The position numbers were made by a program, and so were the translations under genes. A stretch of DNA of 64,000 nucleotides. Origin: Desulfotomaculum nigrificans DSM 574. GTDB lineage: Bacteria; Bacillota; Desulfotomaculia; Desulfotomaculales; Desulfotomaculaceae. This document shows positions 35,906-44,980 of this stretch, one piece after another. How positions within the stretch are numbered: position 1 is the stretch's first letter; the number at the start of each line of letters is the position of its first letter. The stretch is from positions 2,234,257 through 2,298,256 of the forward strand of contig NZ_KI912183.1 in assembly GCF_000189755.2 (NCBI RefSeq). The letters run 5' to 3'. Under the pieces are notes generated by a model. That model was not told the DNA's origin and made no database searches. It saw only the letters and a program-made list of their open reading frames with translations.

Positions 35906-36160
35906 GAAACAATCACCTCTTTGTAGTTTATACACGGGCAAACTTTCGTAAATACAGCCCCTAAAACAATTAACTATTCGCTGGTATTAGCTTTATTTCC
36001 TGCCACCGGTCCGGTGTTATTTGTTACCCCTGCTGGTTAAATAAGCAGGGGGCGGCGAATTTAACCTATTCTTAAGAAGCCTATGGACAGACCAGGCCTC
36101 ATGAGTTAGAATTTTATCATTGATTTATTTTGAATTCTAATTAATTTGGGGGCAAGTGCA

Positions 36161-37687
36161 ATGAGTCATTCAGAAGAGAAAAATACTTCCTTTTGGTTAC
36201 CATTGTTTGTGCTGGTGACCGGGGCCTTTGCCGCCATCTTCAACAGCAGTACCATTAACGTGGCTATTCCCAAGCTGATGACCATCTTTGGTGTGTCCAG
36301 TGATGAAATTCAGTGGGTGCTAACCGGTTATATGTTAACCTCGGCTGTGGTGATACCCATCACCGGTTACCTGGGAGACCGGTTTGGTAATAAAAGGGTT
36401 TTTATTTACTCTCTGGCCATCTTTACCCTGGGTTCGGTACTCTCTTCCTTTTCCTGGAGCAACAACTCCTTAATTGCTTTCCGGGTACTGCAGGCCCTGG
36501 GCGGCGGCATGATCATGCCCATCAGTATGGCCATTATTTACCGTATTGTGCCCATGAACATGATCGGCCTGGCCCTGGGGGTTTGGGGTATGGCTGCGGT
36601 AATGGGCCCGGCCATCGGACCGACCCTTGGTGGTTACATCATTGACCACTTTAACTGGCGGCTGTTGTTTCTTATTAACATACCTGTAGGAATCTTAGGT
36701 ATAATCTTATCCATTTTAACCCTGGAAGAAACCCCTCTGCAGACGGACACCAAATTTGACTTTTGGGGCTTTGTTACCTCAGCAGCCGGATGTTTTGCCC
36801 TGCTGCTGGCCTTAAGCCAGGGCAATAAGGAAGGTTGGACTTCTTTTTACATAGTTATGCTGTTTATTTTTTCCTTCTTTACCCTGTTACTTTTTGTATT
36901 GATTGAACTTAACAGTGCAGACCCCATGCTGGATCTGCGTTTGTTTAAAAATAAAACCTTTACCCTTTCGGTTGCTATCGGCGGTTTAATTAACATCGGC
37001 CTTTTCGGCGGTGTTTTCCTGATGCCTATCTTTACTCAAAATCTCATGGGATTAACTCCATATGAGGCGGGACTGCTGTTATTACCCGCCTCCCTGGTCA
37101 GCGGTGTAATGCTGCCCATTAGCGGTGCTTTATTTGATAAATTTGGGGCCAAAGCCATCGGGGTGATAGGTGTGACTATCGCCGGTCTGGGTACCTTGAA
37201 ACTGCATTATTTATCGGTGGATACCAGTTTCCATGATATTATCATGATTATGGTTATTCGCTCCATCGGTATAGGTTTGGCCATGATGCCCATCAGTACG
37301 GCCGGTATGAACGTGGTGGCCAAACATTTGGTGGGTCGGGCCTCATCCTTAAGTAATGTAATCCGGCAGATTTTTGCTTCCTTTGGCATTGCCATTTTAA
37401 CAGCGGTGATGCAGAACCGGCAAATATTCCATTATGCCAGTCTATCGGAGGGGGTTTCTGACGCTTCTCTGGTGGCTCCCTTAACCATTAAACAACTGCA
37501 GGGGCTTTTGGGCAGCCCTGATACGGCCATTGGTGTTTTAGCAGGTCTGGCCCAAAAACAGTCCCTTATTAATGCCATTGACGATAGCTTTTTAATCTGC
37601 GGTATTTTTGTTATTTCCGCCGTCCCCTTAATCTTTTTTCTGCAGGATGTCCGAAAATCAAAGACAGCGGCTTCTAAGGCCAGTTAA
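36161..37687 (+). CDS. DHA2-type (EmrB/QacA) multidrug MFS exporter
   Basis: A 508-residue transporter with fourteen predicted helices. Signs of the 14-TMS drug:proton antiporter family are WVLTGYMLTSAVVIPITGYL, the loop LGDRFGNKRVFI and the motif C region WGMAAVMGPAIGPTLGGYI. A TTG 15 bases upstream is possible, but GGGGG lies best before the ATG at 36161. It converges on a MarR-type gene, which may control it. An inverted repeat TTAGAATT-N19-AATTCTAA (36106-36140) lies upstream. Confidence 0.93.
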   Translation: MSHSEEKNTSFWLPLFVLVTGAFAAIFNSSTINVAIPKLMTIFGVSSDEIQWVLTGYMLTSAVVIPITGYLGDRFGNKRVFIYSLAIFTLGSVLSSFSWSNNSLIAFRVLQALGGGMIMPISMAIIYRIVPMNMIGLALGVWGMAAVMGPAIGPTLGGYIIDHFNWRLLFLINIPVGILGIILSILTLEETPLQTDTKFDFWGFVTSAAGCFALLLALSQGNKEGWTSFYIVMLFIFSFFTLLLFVLIELNSADPMLDLRLFKNKTFTLSVAIGGLINIGLFGGVFLMPIFTQNLMGLTPYEAGLLLLPASLVSGVMLPISGALFDKFGAKAIGVIGVTIAGLGTLKLHYLSVDTSFHDIIMIMVIRSIGIGLAMMPISTAGMNVVAKHLVGRASSLSNVIRQIFASFGIAILTAVMQNRQIFHYASLSEGVSDASLVAPLTIKQLQGLLGSPDTAIGVLAGLAQKQSLINAIDDSFLICGIFVISAVPLIFFLQDVRKSKTAASKAS

Positions 37688-37693
37688 CTATAG

Positions 37694-37720
37694 AAGCACA
37701 CCCGCAGGTGTGCTTTTATA
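37694..37720. terminator. terminator between the MFS and MarR genes
   Basis: AAGCACACC and GGTGTGCTT form a perfect nine-pair stem with a four-base loop, then TTTTAT; it can serve both convergent genes. Confidence 0.85.
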
Positions 37721-38126
37721 ATGTTGATTCCAATTTATTTAACAACTTAACCAGTGTTTTAATTTCGGCATCAGAAAAGTTTGGTTTTAGCTTTTGCTCA
37801 AGGTATTCATCAAAATCAGGACAACGCCCTTGAAGTTTTAATGCTTGCTCTGTTAAATATATTTTGACTACCCGTCGATCATCGTTACCCCTTTCCCGGT
37901 AAACCAACCCGTCGCGCTCCATTCGGTCCACCAGAGAGGTAATGGTACTGGCCTTTAAAACCAGTTTCTCGCCCAGTTCGGTAACCGTTAACCCGTTTTG
38001 CTGCCACAGTTCTCGCAGGGCTGCCAACGGGGCGGAATCCAACCCTATTTGATCCGCCAGGCGTTGATACTCCATCTGTACTTTTTTAAAAGCTAAGTAA
38101 AGACTAAATGACAGCCGGTGTTCCAT
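37716..38126 (-). CDS. MarR-family transcription regulator
   Basis: A 136-residue winged-helix repressor: PLAALRELWQQNGLTVTELGEKL, the recognition helix KASTITSLVDRMERDGLVYRER and the wing DDRRVVKIYLT. It is convergent with the drug exporter, so control of that gene is plausible but unproven. The ATG at 38126 follows GGAGAT. A palindrome TGAACTAAAGTTCA lies 29 bases upstream and is probably its own operator. Confidence 0.9.
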   Translation of the reverse strand: MEHRLSFSLYLAFKKVQMEYQRLADQIGLDSAPLAALRELWQQNGLTVTELGEKLVLKASTITSLVDRMERDGLVYRERGNDDRRVVKIYLTEQALKLQGRCPDFDEYLEQKLKPNFSDAEIKTLVKLLNKLESTL

Positions 38127-38143
38127 AATATCTCCACATTCTT

Positions 38144-38175
38144 GGTATAATGATTGAACTAAAGTTCATTATACC
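38144..38175. promoter_or_regulatory. probable MarR operator and divergent promoter region
   Basis: The perfect dyad TGAACT-AA-AGTTCA (38155-38168) lies inside a larger inverted repeat GGTATAATG..CATTATACC. TGGTATAAT on the plus strand is an extended -10 box. The MarR gene starts about 20 bases to the left. Confidence 0.6.
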
Positions 38176-38289
38176 TATTCCCGAAAGCAAAGTCCAGGTT
38201 AGGAGGACACTTACTGAAACAGGCTTTGGACGGTCTTGTATTAAGGTTTGCTCATTGGGCAAATAAAGCTGTTCCACAGGCCTGGCATA

Positions 38290-38332
38290 AAATAAAGAAA
38301 AGGATGGGAGAAGGTCTCCTATCCTTATTTTT
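38290..38332 (-). terminator. terminator of the rpsF-ssb-rpsR operon
   Basis: On the minus strand AAGGATAGGAGA and TCTCCCATCCTT pair, followed by TTCTTTATTTT, eleven bases past the rpsR stop. Confidence 0.8.
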
Positions 38333-38342
38333 GCTACATTTC

Positions 38343-38573
38343 CTATTCAGCAGTAAAGGGTAATAAGCAAATATTACGTGCTCTCTTAATGGCTGTAGTT
38401 AACATACGCTGGTGATGAGCACAGTTGCCGGAAATGCGGCGAGGTAAAATTTTACCACGCTCGGTGATATATTTCTTAAGTCTGGGAACATCTTTATAAT
38501 CGATAGAAGTCATTTTATCTACACAGAAGCTGCAGATACGCTTTTTGCCTCTGCGTCCGCGTTCACGTTTCAC
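38343..38573 (-). CDS. rpsR: 30S ribosomal protein S18
   Basis: A 76-residue S18, with a basic N-terminus, CSFCVDKM (a zinc-ribbon-like cysteine pair), [19 protein letters not shown] and [14 protein letters not shown] near the C-terminus. It binds S6 and 16S rRNA on the platform of the small subunit. It is the last gene of the rpsF-ssb-rpsR operon. Confidence 0.98.
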   Translation of the reverse strand: MKRERGRRGKKRICSFCVDKMTSIDYKDVPRLKKYITERGKILPRRISGNCAHHQRMLTTAIKRARNICLLPFTAE

Positions 38574-38618
38574 AGTCTTCCCTCCTTGCTCGGGTACTGG
38601 TAATACACTAAAACCCGC

Positions 38619-39041
38619 TTAGAACGGTATGTCGTCTCCGTTAAAGCTAATTTCGCTGCCAAAATCACTGCCCAGGTTGCCACCGCCGTACCCGGTACCA
38701 CCGCCTAAATTATCTCTGTCTTTAGGCCAGTCCAGGAACTTTACGTTTTCTGCCACTACCTCAGCAGCCTTACGGCGAATACCCTGGTTATCGTCATAGG
38801 AACGGATTTGCAGCCGGCCTTCTACTGCCACTAACCGACCTTTGCCTAAATTGTTGGCACAGATTTCGGCCAGTTTAGACCATACCACCACATCGATAAA
38901 ATCCGTTTCCTTTTCTTTTTCTTTATTAAATTGCGGACGATCAACCGCCAAACTAAACTTGGCCACTGCAGTACCGTTTGTGGTGTAACGGAGTTCGGGA
39001 TCCCGGGTTAGACGCCCAATTAAAATAATCTTATTGAGCAT
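38619..39041 (-). CDS. ssb: single-stranded DNA-binding protein
   Basis: About 140 residues. The OB fold runs from MLNKIILIGRLTRDPELR to AENVKFLDWP; a glycine-rich linker follows, and the C-terminus ends in the acidic tip NGDDIPF that recruits partner proteins. The ATG at 39041 is preferred (AAGGCGGTG upstream). It lies between rpsF and rpsR, the usual Firmicute order. Confidence 0.97.
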   Translation of the reverse strand: MLNKIILIGRLTRDPELRYTTNGTAVAKFSLAVDRPQFNKEKEKETDFIDVVVWSKLAEICANNLGKGRLVAVEGRLQIRSYDDNQGIRRKAAEVVAENVKFLDWPKDRDNLGGGTGYGGGNLGSDFGSEISFNGDDIPF

Positions 39042-39079
39042 TTTGTACACCGCCTTGGGTTTGTTCTATCTCAAAAAAC

Positions 39080-39367
39080 CTACTCATCCTCACGAACAAT
39101 TATGTGGCGAATGATGTCGTCAGAAATCTTCAGAACCCGATCCAATTCGGCAGCTGCAGCGGGCTCAGCCTTAAACTGCATTACCACATAAATACCTTCG
39201 CGGAGGTGGTTAACTTCATAGGCCAGACGACGCTTACCCCACTTATCAAGTTTGGTAACTTCGGCGCCTTGATTTTCCACCAGACCCTTGAACCTCTCCA
39301 CTAAAGCATTTAATTGTTCATCTTCAACATCGGGTTTGACAATGTACATCACTTCGTAATTGCGCAC
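39080..39367 (-). CDS. rpsF: 30S ribosomal protein S6
   Basis: A 95-residue S6 with MRNYEVMYIVKPDVEDEQLN, KLDKWGKRRLAYEVNHLREG and the C-terminal IIRHIIVREDE. It forms a complex with S18 in the small subunit. It is the first gene of the operon and has a long leader that may bind S6:S18. Confidence 0.98.
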   Translation of the reverse strand: MRNYEVMYIVKPDVEDEQLNALVERFKGLVENQGAEVTKLDKWGKRRLAYEVNHLREGIYVVMQFKAEPAAAAELDRVLKISDDIIRHIIVREDE

Positions 39368-39375
39368 AACAGTTC

Positions 39376-39450
39376 ACCTCCTCCCCACGGACTAAAACGG
39401 CCCTACCTTGTGATAGAGCAGGGTGGAAACATGCCTTATTAGGCACTGTA
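39376..39450 (-). promoter_or_regulatory. candidate S6:S18 autoregulatory leader of rpsF
   Basis: On the minus strand a stem with CCCTGC..GTAGGG is followed by GGCCGTTTTAGTCCGTGG just before GGAGGAGGTG. A CCG element next to the ribosome site is the mark of the conserved S6:S18-binding leader. The match is by eye. Confidence 0.45.
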
Positions 39451-39509
39451 AGATTATATCATTATTTGTTGTTAAGGGCAAGGGGCAGCTGGCTTTCGGG
39501 TATTTCTTT

Positions 39510-39735
39510 TTGGTCCAGTTGTTAGACTAATGGGTATTCCTTTGGGGTCCTGCTATTCGCTATTCGCCTTATAGGTATTCCTTTTGGGTCCTGTTTTTAG
39601 CTATAAGACTTCAGCTTTCAGCCAGACCCCAAAGGAGTACTTAAACCACAAGACCCTTAAGAAATACCTATAAGTCTAACAACCAGACCCTAAAGGAATA
39701 CCCGCAGGTCTAGACCACAAAGGAATACTTATAAG
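39510..39735. repeat. dispersed hairpin repeat, copy B (compound)
   Basis: The gap between DUF951 and rpsF contains several units of the block GGTATTCCTTTTGGGTC, their complements (GACCCTAAAGGAATACC) and AGTTGTTAG/CTAACAAC, making nested inverted repeats. It resembles copies A and C. No open frame of note. Confidence 0.7.
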
Positions 39736-39744
39736 CACGGGGGG

Positions 39745-39936
39745 CTATTGGCCCCCCGTGCTTACCACTGCTTTCACGCTTTTTTCAAATTTCTGCCGGG
39801 GCAGCATTAGTACCCGGCCGCATTTCTGGCATTTAATCCGAAAATCCACGCCAACACGCATGACTTCCCAAGTGTCGTTACCACAGGGATGGGGTTTACG
39901 GGTTTTTACCACATCCCCAATTTGATATTTATGCAC
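39745..39936 (-). CDS. DUF951 family protein
   Basis: A 63-residue protein of the small DUF951 family, common in Firmicutes next to ribosomal or origin genes. Pattern: YQIGDVVKTRKPHPCG, WEVMRVGVDFRIKCQKCGR and VLMLPRQKFEKSVK. Three cysteines suggest a metal site, and the fold is probably a small nucleic-acid binding barrel; function unknown. The start is GTG 39936 after AGGAGGTG and overlaps the end of the mscS gene, so the two are likely coupled. Confidence 0.85.
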   Translation of the reverse strand: MHKYQIGDVVKTRKPHPCGNDTWEVMRVGVDFRIKCQKCGRVLMLPRQKFEKSVKAVVSTGGQ

Positions 39937-40795
39937 CGGAACCACCTCCTGTGGCGATAACTACCCGGCGAGGATAAGGAATTTCGATTCCCTCTCGGTC
40001 AAAAACTTCTTTAATGCTTTTTCTTAGTTGACGCTCGATTTCCCACTGGCGCATGGGTTTGGTCTTAGCCACTATCCTAATAACCACGTCTGATTCGCCA
40101 AACCTCACTACACCTAGTACATCCGGTCCTTCTAACAGGTCCTCCTGCCAGTCAACCGCAAATTGGGCACTCATTTTCTTTAACACATCAATGGCCCGAT
40201 CTATGTTTTCTTCGTAGGATATGCCTATTTCCACCATCGCCATGATACCGCCCCGGTTATAGTTTGCCACCTGGTTAATGATACCGTTAGGAATAATGTG
40301 AAGTTGGCCGCCGGCTTCTCTAATTTTAGTTACCCTAAGGCCAATTTCCTCCACTGTACCGGTAACACCGGCCACAGTAACATAATCTCCCACGGCAAAT
40401 TGATCTTCAAAAAGGATAAAAAACCCGGTAATCACATCCCGCACCAGGTTCTGGGCTCCAAAACCAACCGCCAGACCTAAAATGCCGGCCCCGGCTAAAA
40501 CGGTTTTAGCTGCATTAGGAACAAAAATCTGGATAATGGACATGGCTGCTACGAAATAAACCGTATATTTTAAAATACTCTTCAGCAGACCAGTTAGGGT
40601 TTGGGCCCTGTGATCACTGATGAACTTACTTGCCTTGCTGTTAAAAATCTTTTCAATGATTTTGCCGCCATAATAAATAACCAGTTTAGCTAAAATCAGA
40701 GTAATGACTATTCTTAAAGCGGTGGTAAAGGCAGCTGTAATATCTTCTACTGTATATAACCCCAGCAGCCACTGCTTAATTGCCGCTAAATCCAT
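39929..40795 (-). CDS. small-conductance mechanosensitive channel (MscS family)
   Basis: A 288-residue membrane protein with three N-terminal helices, the pore-lining helix GAGILGLAVGFGAQNLVRDVI, then the cytoplasmic beta domain with FEDQFAVGDYVTVAGVTGTVEEIGLRVT in part. It opens under membrane tension to release solutes after osmotic downshock. The ATG at 40795 follows GGGAGAGG. It is upstream of and overlaps DUF951. Confidence 0.93.
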   Translation of the reverse strand: MDLAAIKQWLLGLYTVEDITAAFTTALRIVITLILAKLVIYYGGKIIEKIFNSKASKFISDHRAQTLTGLLKSILKYTVYFVAAMSIIQIFVPNAAKTVLAGAGILGLAVGFGAQNLVRDVITGFFILFEDQFAVGDYVTVAGVTGTVEEIGLRVTKIREAGGQLHIIPNGIINQVANYNRGGIMAMVEIGISYEENIDRAIDVLKKMSAQFAVDWQEDLLEGPDVLGVVRFGESDVVIRIVAKTKPMRQWEIERQLRKSIKEVFDREGIEIPYPRRVVIATGGGSGA

Positions 40796-40821
40796 GCATT
40801 AAACCTCTCCCTTTTCAGACT

Positions 40822-40902
40822 TATAGGAATTTCTTTTGGGTCTAGTTGTTAGCCTTTCGGGCAACACCAGTCTAACAACTAGACCTTTAAGGAATACCTA
40901 TA
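40822..40902. repeat. dispersed hairpin repeat, copy C
   Basis: Arms 40822-40852 and 40872-40902 are complementary in about 26 of 31 positions, with a 19-base loop. It is the simplest copy of the family also seen at 32253 and 39510. The TAG stop of the M18 aminopeptidase gene lies inside the right arm. Confidence 0.8.
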
Positions 40903-42295
40903 ATGCAAAGAACGCTTTATATGCCCTGTATGCCTCAAACACATCTGCCTTGCTGGCAATTTCAAAGGGGGCGTGCATAGAAAGTAAGGCCACCCCGCAA
41001 TCAATAACCTCAAAACCCAGCTCGGCAATCATATGGGCGATGGTACCGCCACCACCCTGATCAACTTTACCCAGCTCTCCGGTCTGCCAAACGATGTTAT
41101 TTCTATTAAACAACGACCTGACAAAAGCCACAAATTCGGCACTGGCATCATTGGTGTGATACTTACCCTTGGCTCCGGTATACTTGCTGATTGCCACCCC
41201 GCCACCAATCCGGGCGGCATTATTCTTTTCCAGCACTCCCTCAAAGTTGGGGTCCAGACCGGGGGTCACATCTGCGGATAGAGCGATGGATTTGGCCAAT
41301 ACCCGGCGTAGTGTCAGGTTGTTAAACTGTGGATGTAACCGGGAGCCTATTTCCGCCAGGGCATCCGGCAGGAAACTGCCGTTCATACCGGTATTGCCGG
41401 TGCTGCCAATTTCCTCCTTATCAACAAATAAAGCCACCGCCGTGCGGAATGGGTTAGTAGTTTCTAAAATAGCCCGCAAAGAGGTGTAAACACATACCCG
41501 GTCATCCTGCCCATAGGCCCCCACCATGCTGCGGTCCAACCCTACATCATAGGCCGGACCGGCGGGTACCGCTTCTAATTCGGCACTAATGAGATCTTCC
41601 TCGGTAATACCATAATTTTGATGCAGTAAATTTAATATGGCCAGTTTGACAGCATTGTCCTTTTCCCCGTCTTTTAAGGGTATACCCCCGATCAGAATAT
41701 TTAGCTGTTCACCATCCACTGCTTCAGTTAACTTTTTCACCATCTGATCCTTAGCCAGGTGCGGCAGCAGGTCGGTGATGTTAAAAACCGGGTCGCCGGG
41801 ACCATCCCCAATGGCAATGTCTATGGTTTGACCATTCTGCAGACAAACCACACCATGTAAGGCCAGCGGCCTGGCCAACCACTGGTACTTTTTAATACCG
41901 CCATAGTAATGAGTTTTAAAATAAGCCATACCTGCTTCCTCAAACAGGGGTTGGGGCTTCAGGTCCAGCCTAGGTACATCGGTATGGGAACCAATTAAAC
42001 TAACCCCATTATCTAATCCCTGCTGACCGATTACCGCCAGCAGCAAAGCTTTTCCCCGGTTATTCATCATTATTTTATCGCCGGGTTTTAAGCCATTACT
42101 TTGTTCGATAAATTTAAACCCCTGGGCCGCGGCTCGTTTAATAATCTCCCTGACACAGGCTCTTTCGGTTTTACCGGCAACCAGAAAATGTTTATAGTCC
42201 TCACTGAAGTTCATGATTTCTTGTCGCATGGCATCACTGGACTGGGCCCATACATTCTTACGACTATACTTTAGTTGTTCCGGTTTAAAAGACAC
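40898..42295 (-). CDS. M18-family aminopeptidase
   Basis: About 465 residues. Zinc-ligand regions are GSHTDVPRLDLKP (His and Asp), DKEEIGSTGNTGM (catalytic Glu-Glu) and ADVTPGLDPNF; the last histidine lies in the C-terminal region HMIAELGFE. Such enzymes remove N-terminal residues from peptides in the cytosol. The start is GTG 42295, eight bases after GGGAGG; ORF extension upstream has no ribosome site. The stop lies inside a hairpin repeat, so the 3' end has been shaped by it. Confidence 0.9.
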   Translation of the reverse strand: MSFKPEQLKYSRKNVWAQSSDAMRQEIMNFSEDYKHFLVAGKTERACVREIIKRAAAQGFKFIEQSNGLKPGDKIMMNNRGKALLLAVIGQQGLDNGVSLIGSHTDVPRLDLKPQPLFEEAGMAYFKTHYYGGIKKYQWLARPLALHGVVCLQNGQTIDIAIGDGPGDPVFNITDLLPHLAKDQMVKKLTEAVDGEQLNILIGGIPLKDGEKDNAVKLAILNLLHQNYGITEEDLISAELEAVPAGPAYDVGLDRSMVGAYGQDDRVCVYTSLRAILETTNPFRTAVALFVDKEEIGSTGNTGMNGSFLPDALAEIGSRLHPQFNNLTLRRVLAKSIALSADVTPGLDPNFEGVLEKNNAARIGGGVAISKYTGAKGKYHTNDASAEFVAFVRSLFNRNNIVWQTGELGKVDQGGGGTIAHMIAELGFEVIDCGVALLSMHAPFEIASKADVFEAYRAYKAFFAL

Positions 42296-42362
42296 TTTAG
42301 GTACCTCCCTTAATTTTAAAATCAATTTATTTTTCCCTCATCCTGGATTTTTACAAGTACTT

Positions 42363-43148
42363 TTAAATTTTGGTTCCCACCGGATGCTTCAGGTTCTTAA
42401 GCAAGAAATCCTTTCCCAACTCAGGTATTAACGAAGGAATTATATTTGTACTATACACTAAAGATCCAAAATTGGTCATAATGTAGGAATCATTTAGACC
42501 TCTTGCCAATACCCCCAGGATTCCCTGGGCACCAATTAAGGCTAAGGGAATTTGCAGGGGGGCCATAATAGTCATGATCACGGCAATGATAACGCAACCG
42601 GTAATTAAACCCAGCACTAAACCTCCCATTTTGTCCACCAAACCCAGGGGTGTAAACCTAACCGGCAGCAATATAACGGACCCTAAAAAGTTGATAACAC
42701 CCCTAACCAGTATAAGTATAACGACAAAGGAAAATATTTCAATTATACCCCGGGCCAATAACAAATTAATGGCCTGTCCCACATTTTGGTGCGGTCCCAG
42801 CTTACTTAGATGACCAATTATCTGCGGCCACGGCGGTGGCAAGGGGATGCTGGTGCTTATTTGCTGCAGCAATCCCACGGGTAATTTCAGGATTTCCGCA
42901 TTGTTAAAGGGACCCGGCAGCTTTACCAGAGGTTTTAAAATTTGGGCCAGAGTGTCTGCCCAACCCCATTGGCTGGACAGCCAAGCGGCCATTTTGGTGT
43001 GATAGGTAACGGCCACCCAAAAGGAAACAATTAAACCGGCTATCCGAACCAAACTACGCAGGATACCGGTGGCCCATCCTTTAAGACCGGAAAGTACTAA
43101 AATAGCTAAAAATGAGTAATCAACCCAATTTATTGCAGACACCCCCAC
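42363..43148 (-). CDS. CvpA-family membrane protein
   Basis: A 261-residue protein with four to five hydrophobic helices; the N-terminus INWVDYSFLAILVLSGLKGWATGILRS and the later GGLVLGLITGCVIIAVIMTIM follow the CvpA/colicin V production family pattern. Function is unclear; some members affect envelope integrity. It has a longer central extracytoplasmic loop than short CvpA proteins. Confidence 0.75.
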   Translation of the reverse strand: MGVSAINWVDYSFLAILVLSGLKGWATGILRSLVRIAGLIVSFWVAVTYHTKMAAWLSSQWGWADTLAQILKPLVKLPGPFNNAEILKLPVGLLQQISTSIPLPPPWPQIIGHLSKLGPHQNVGQAINLLLARGIIEIFSFVVILILVRGVINFLGSVILLPVRFTPLGLVDKMGGLVLGLITGCVIIAVIMTIMAPLQIPLALIGAQGILGVLARGLNDSYIMTNFGSLVYSTNIIPSLIPELGKDFLLKNLKHPVGTKI

Positions 43149-43196
43149 CTAATGGTCTGTCCTTTTGTGTTCGCTACTCAATAGAACAAATCCTCC

Positions 43197-44240
43197 CTAG
43201 TAGATTTTAGACCTGACCGGAACTATCAGCAGGGAGCCTAATAATACAATTCCGGCTAAACCAAACAAGGGGTAAAGGACCCTGATCAGGGTGGGAAAAT
43301 CCAAATAGGTTAAGGGGAGGACAATAAGACAAACTGCCATACCAATGAATGAGTAGCGCCTGCCCCCTTGTGGGGCCAGCCGACTGGCAATGGCATGGGT
43401 ATTGGCTATGGCGTTAGTTAACATCGCCAACCAAATAATAAAAGCAAATAAAGGCTTTAACAATTGACTAACCTGTGATGAGATAAACAGCATGGGAACC
43501 TGATAATTGGCTACCTCTGGATAAAAAACCAGACCGGACAAAGCCACCAGGCCAATGGACAGCCCCATACCCAGGCCTCCCAGCAGACCGGCTGTTATAG
43601 CTATCCTTTTATTAATTATACGGCCGGTGGTACACAGAACAGCCAGGGGAATATTGTAAGAAATATATAGTAAAGTGCCTAAAAACCAATTGCCGCTGAC
43701 TCCTTTGTTTAATTCAGGTATATTGGTGGGCAAACCGTACATACCCAGGACCAAAACAGTAATTAAGCAAATGGCCAGAAATTTTACCGGTACCAACAAT
43801 ACATTAACCGTTAAAAACCCCTGCAGTCCATTTAAAACCACAATAAATATAGTTATTAAGGCCACCCCAATACCAAACCATGGGGATAAACCCAGGTACT
43901 GGTTGATCACCGCGCCGGTGCCGGCCAGCATAATGCCCAAGCCACCCGTCAGCATAAATAGATTTAGTCCGTCCATCAATCTACTGCCCCAGGGCCCCAA
44001 TAAATAAGTAAGAACTGGTTGATAATTTACCGACCTAAATTTCACACTCAGGTAAAGCACCATTGCCCCCAGGTAAGCAAAAAAAACGGTGGCCACCACT
44101 ACCCCCAATAAACCTTTATAACCAAACAGCATAAAAAACTGTAAAATTTCCTGCCCCGAAGCAAAACCGGCCCCGATGATGGAGCCCACATAGGCAGCTA
44201 CCATCCGTACCAGTAGTCCTAATTCACCATTTTTGATCAT
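43197..44240 (-). CDS. YkvI-like membrane transporter of unknown substrate
   Basis: About 347 residues with ten hydrophobic helices. The N-terminus VGSIIGAGFASGQEILQFF is characteristic of the YkvI family within the amino acid-polyamine-organocation superfamily. No substrate is known. AGGAGGTGG lies before the ATG at 44240, and an upstream ATG lacks one. It is divergent from the yyaC gene, with about 130 bases between them. Confidence 0.82.
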   Translation of the reverse strand: MIKNGELGLLVRMVAAYVGSIIGAGFASGQEILQFFMLFGYKGLLGVVVATVFFAYLGAMVLYLSVKFRSVNYQPVLTYLLGPWGSRLMDGLNLFMLTGGLGIMLAGTGAVINQYLGLSPWFGIGVALITIFIVVLNGLQGFLTVNVLLVPVKFLAICLITVLVLGMYGLPTNIPELNKGVSGNWFLGTLLYISYNIPLAVLCTTGRIINKRIAITAGLLGGLGMGLSIGLVALSGLVFYPEVANYQVPMLFISSQVSQLLKPLFAFIIWLAMLTNAIANTHAIASRLAPQGGRRYSFIGMAVCLIVLPLTYLDFPTLIRVLYPLFGLAGIVLLGSLLIVPVRSKIY

Positions 44241-44374
44241 CAAGCCACCTCCTGTAAAATTACTATGCAAAAAAAGCAGGTGGTTGACCAAATAAAAGTG
44301 GATTACCCGGAATAAATATGTGCTAACCAGGGAATAAATATAGTAGTTGTTTGCTTTGGAGAGGAAGTGGTAAT

Positions 44375-44980
44375 ATGTCTTTAACTTTTAATACGGTGGA
44401 ACAAACTGTTCCTACCCCCAAAACCAGGATTAGTGTCGAGGACCCCCTCGCTGTAGATAACTTTAGTTGGGATTTGGCCGCCAGGTTAAAGGCTTACGGC
44501 GTTAAACATGATTCCCGTGTGGTGATTGTTTGTATCGGTACCGACCGGTCCACCGGGGATTGCCTGGGGCCTTTGGTGGGCTCTAAACTGACCACCAGTC
44601 CGGGCCACAATTTTATCGTTTATGGTACCCTGGATGAACCGGTGCACGCCAGCAATTTGCATCAGAAGTTGGCAGATATTCAGGCGAACCACCCGGATGC
44701 CGTAGTAATTGCTGTTGATGCCTGTCTGGGTCATTTAGAAAATGTAGGTTGTGTGAGCATTGGCGATGGTTCCCTGCAACCCGGGGCCGGGGTGAATAAA
44801 TCCCTGCCGTCTGTGGGGCAGTTGCATATTGCCGGGGTGGTTAACGTAGGCGGCTTTATGGAATACCTTGTATTACAAAATACCAGGTTACATCTGGTCA
44901 TGCGATTAGCCGATCTGATCACCGAAGGTTTACTTAAGACTGCGCAAATATTAACTAATGAAGAAACCCGAAGTTGTTAG
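44375..44980 (+). CDS. yyaC: YyaC family putative spore protease
   Basis: About 201 residues, of the YyaC family related to the GPR spore protease. Visible are VVIVCIGTDRSTGDCLGPLVG, GTLDEPVHASNL, VVIAVDACLGH and the C-terminal GGFMEYLVLQNTRL. It is taken as a sign of a spore former. The ATG at 44375 follows GAGAGGAAG. In Bacillus yyaC also lies near oriC and parAB. Confidence 0.9.
   Translation: MSLTFNTVEQTVPTPKTRISVEDPLAVDNFSWDLAARLKAYGVKHDSRVVIVCIGTDRSTGDCLGPLVGSKLTTSPGHNFIVYGTLDEPVHASNLHQKLADIQANHPDAVVIAVDACLGHLENVGCVSIGDGSLQPGAGVNKSLPSVGQLHIAGVVNVGGFMEYLVLQNTRLHLVMRLADLITEGLLKTAQILTNEETRSC

Noticed and set aside
39510-39735. Repeated GGAATACC units considered as a CRISPR-like array.
   Set aside because: Units are of uneven spacing and in both orientations, nested as hairpins; no cas genes nearby.
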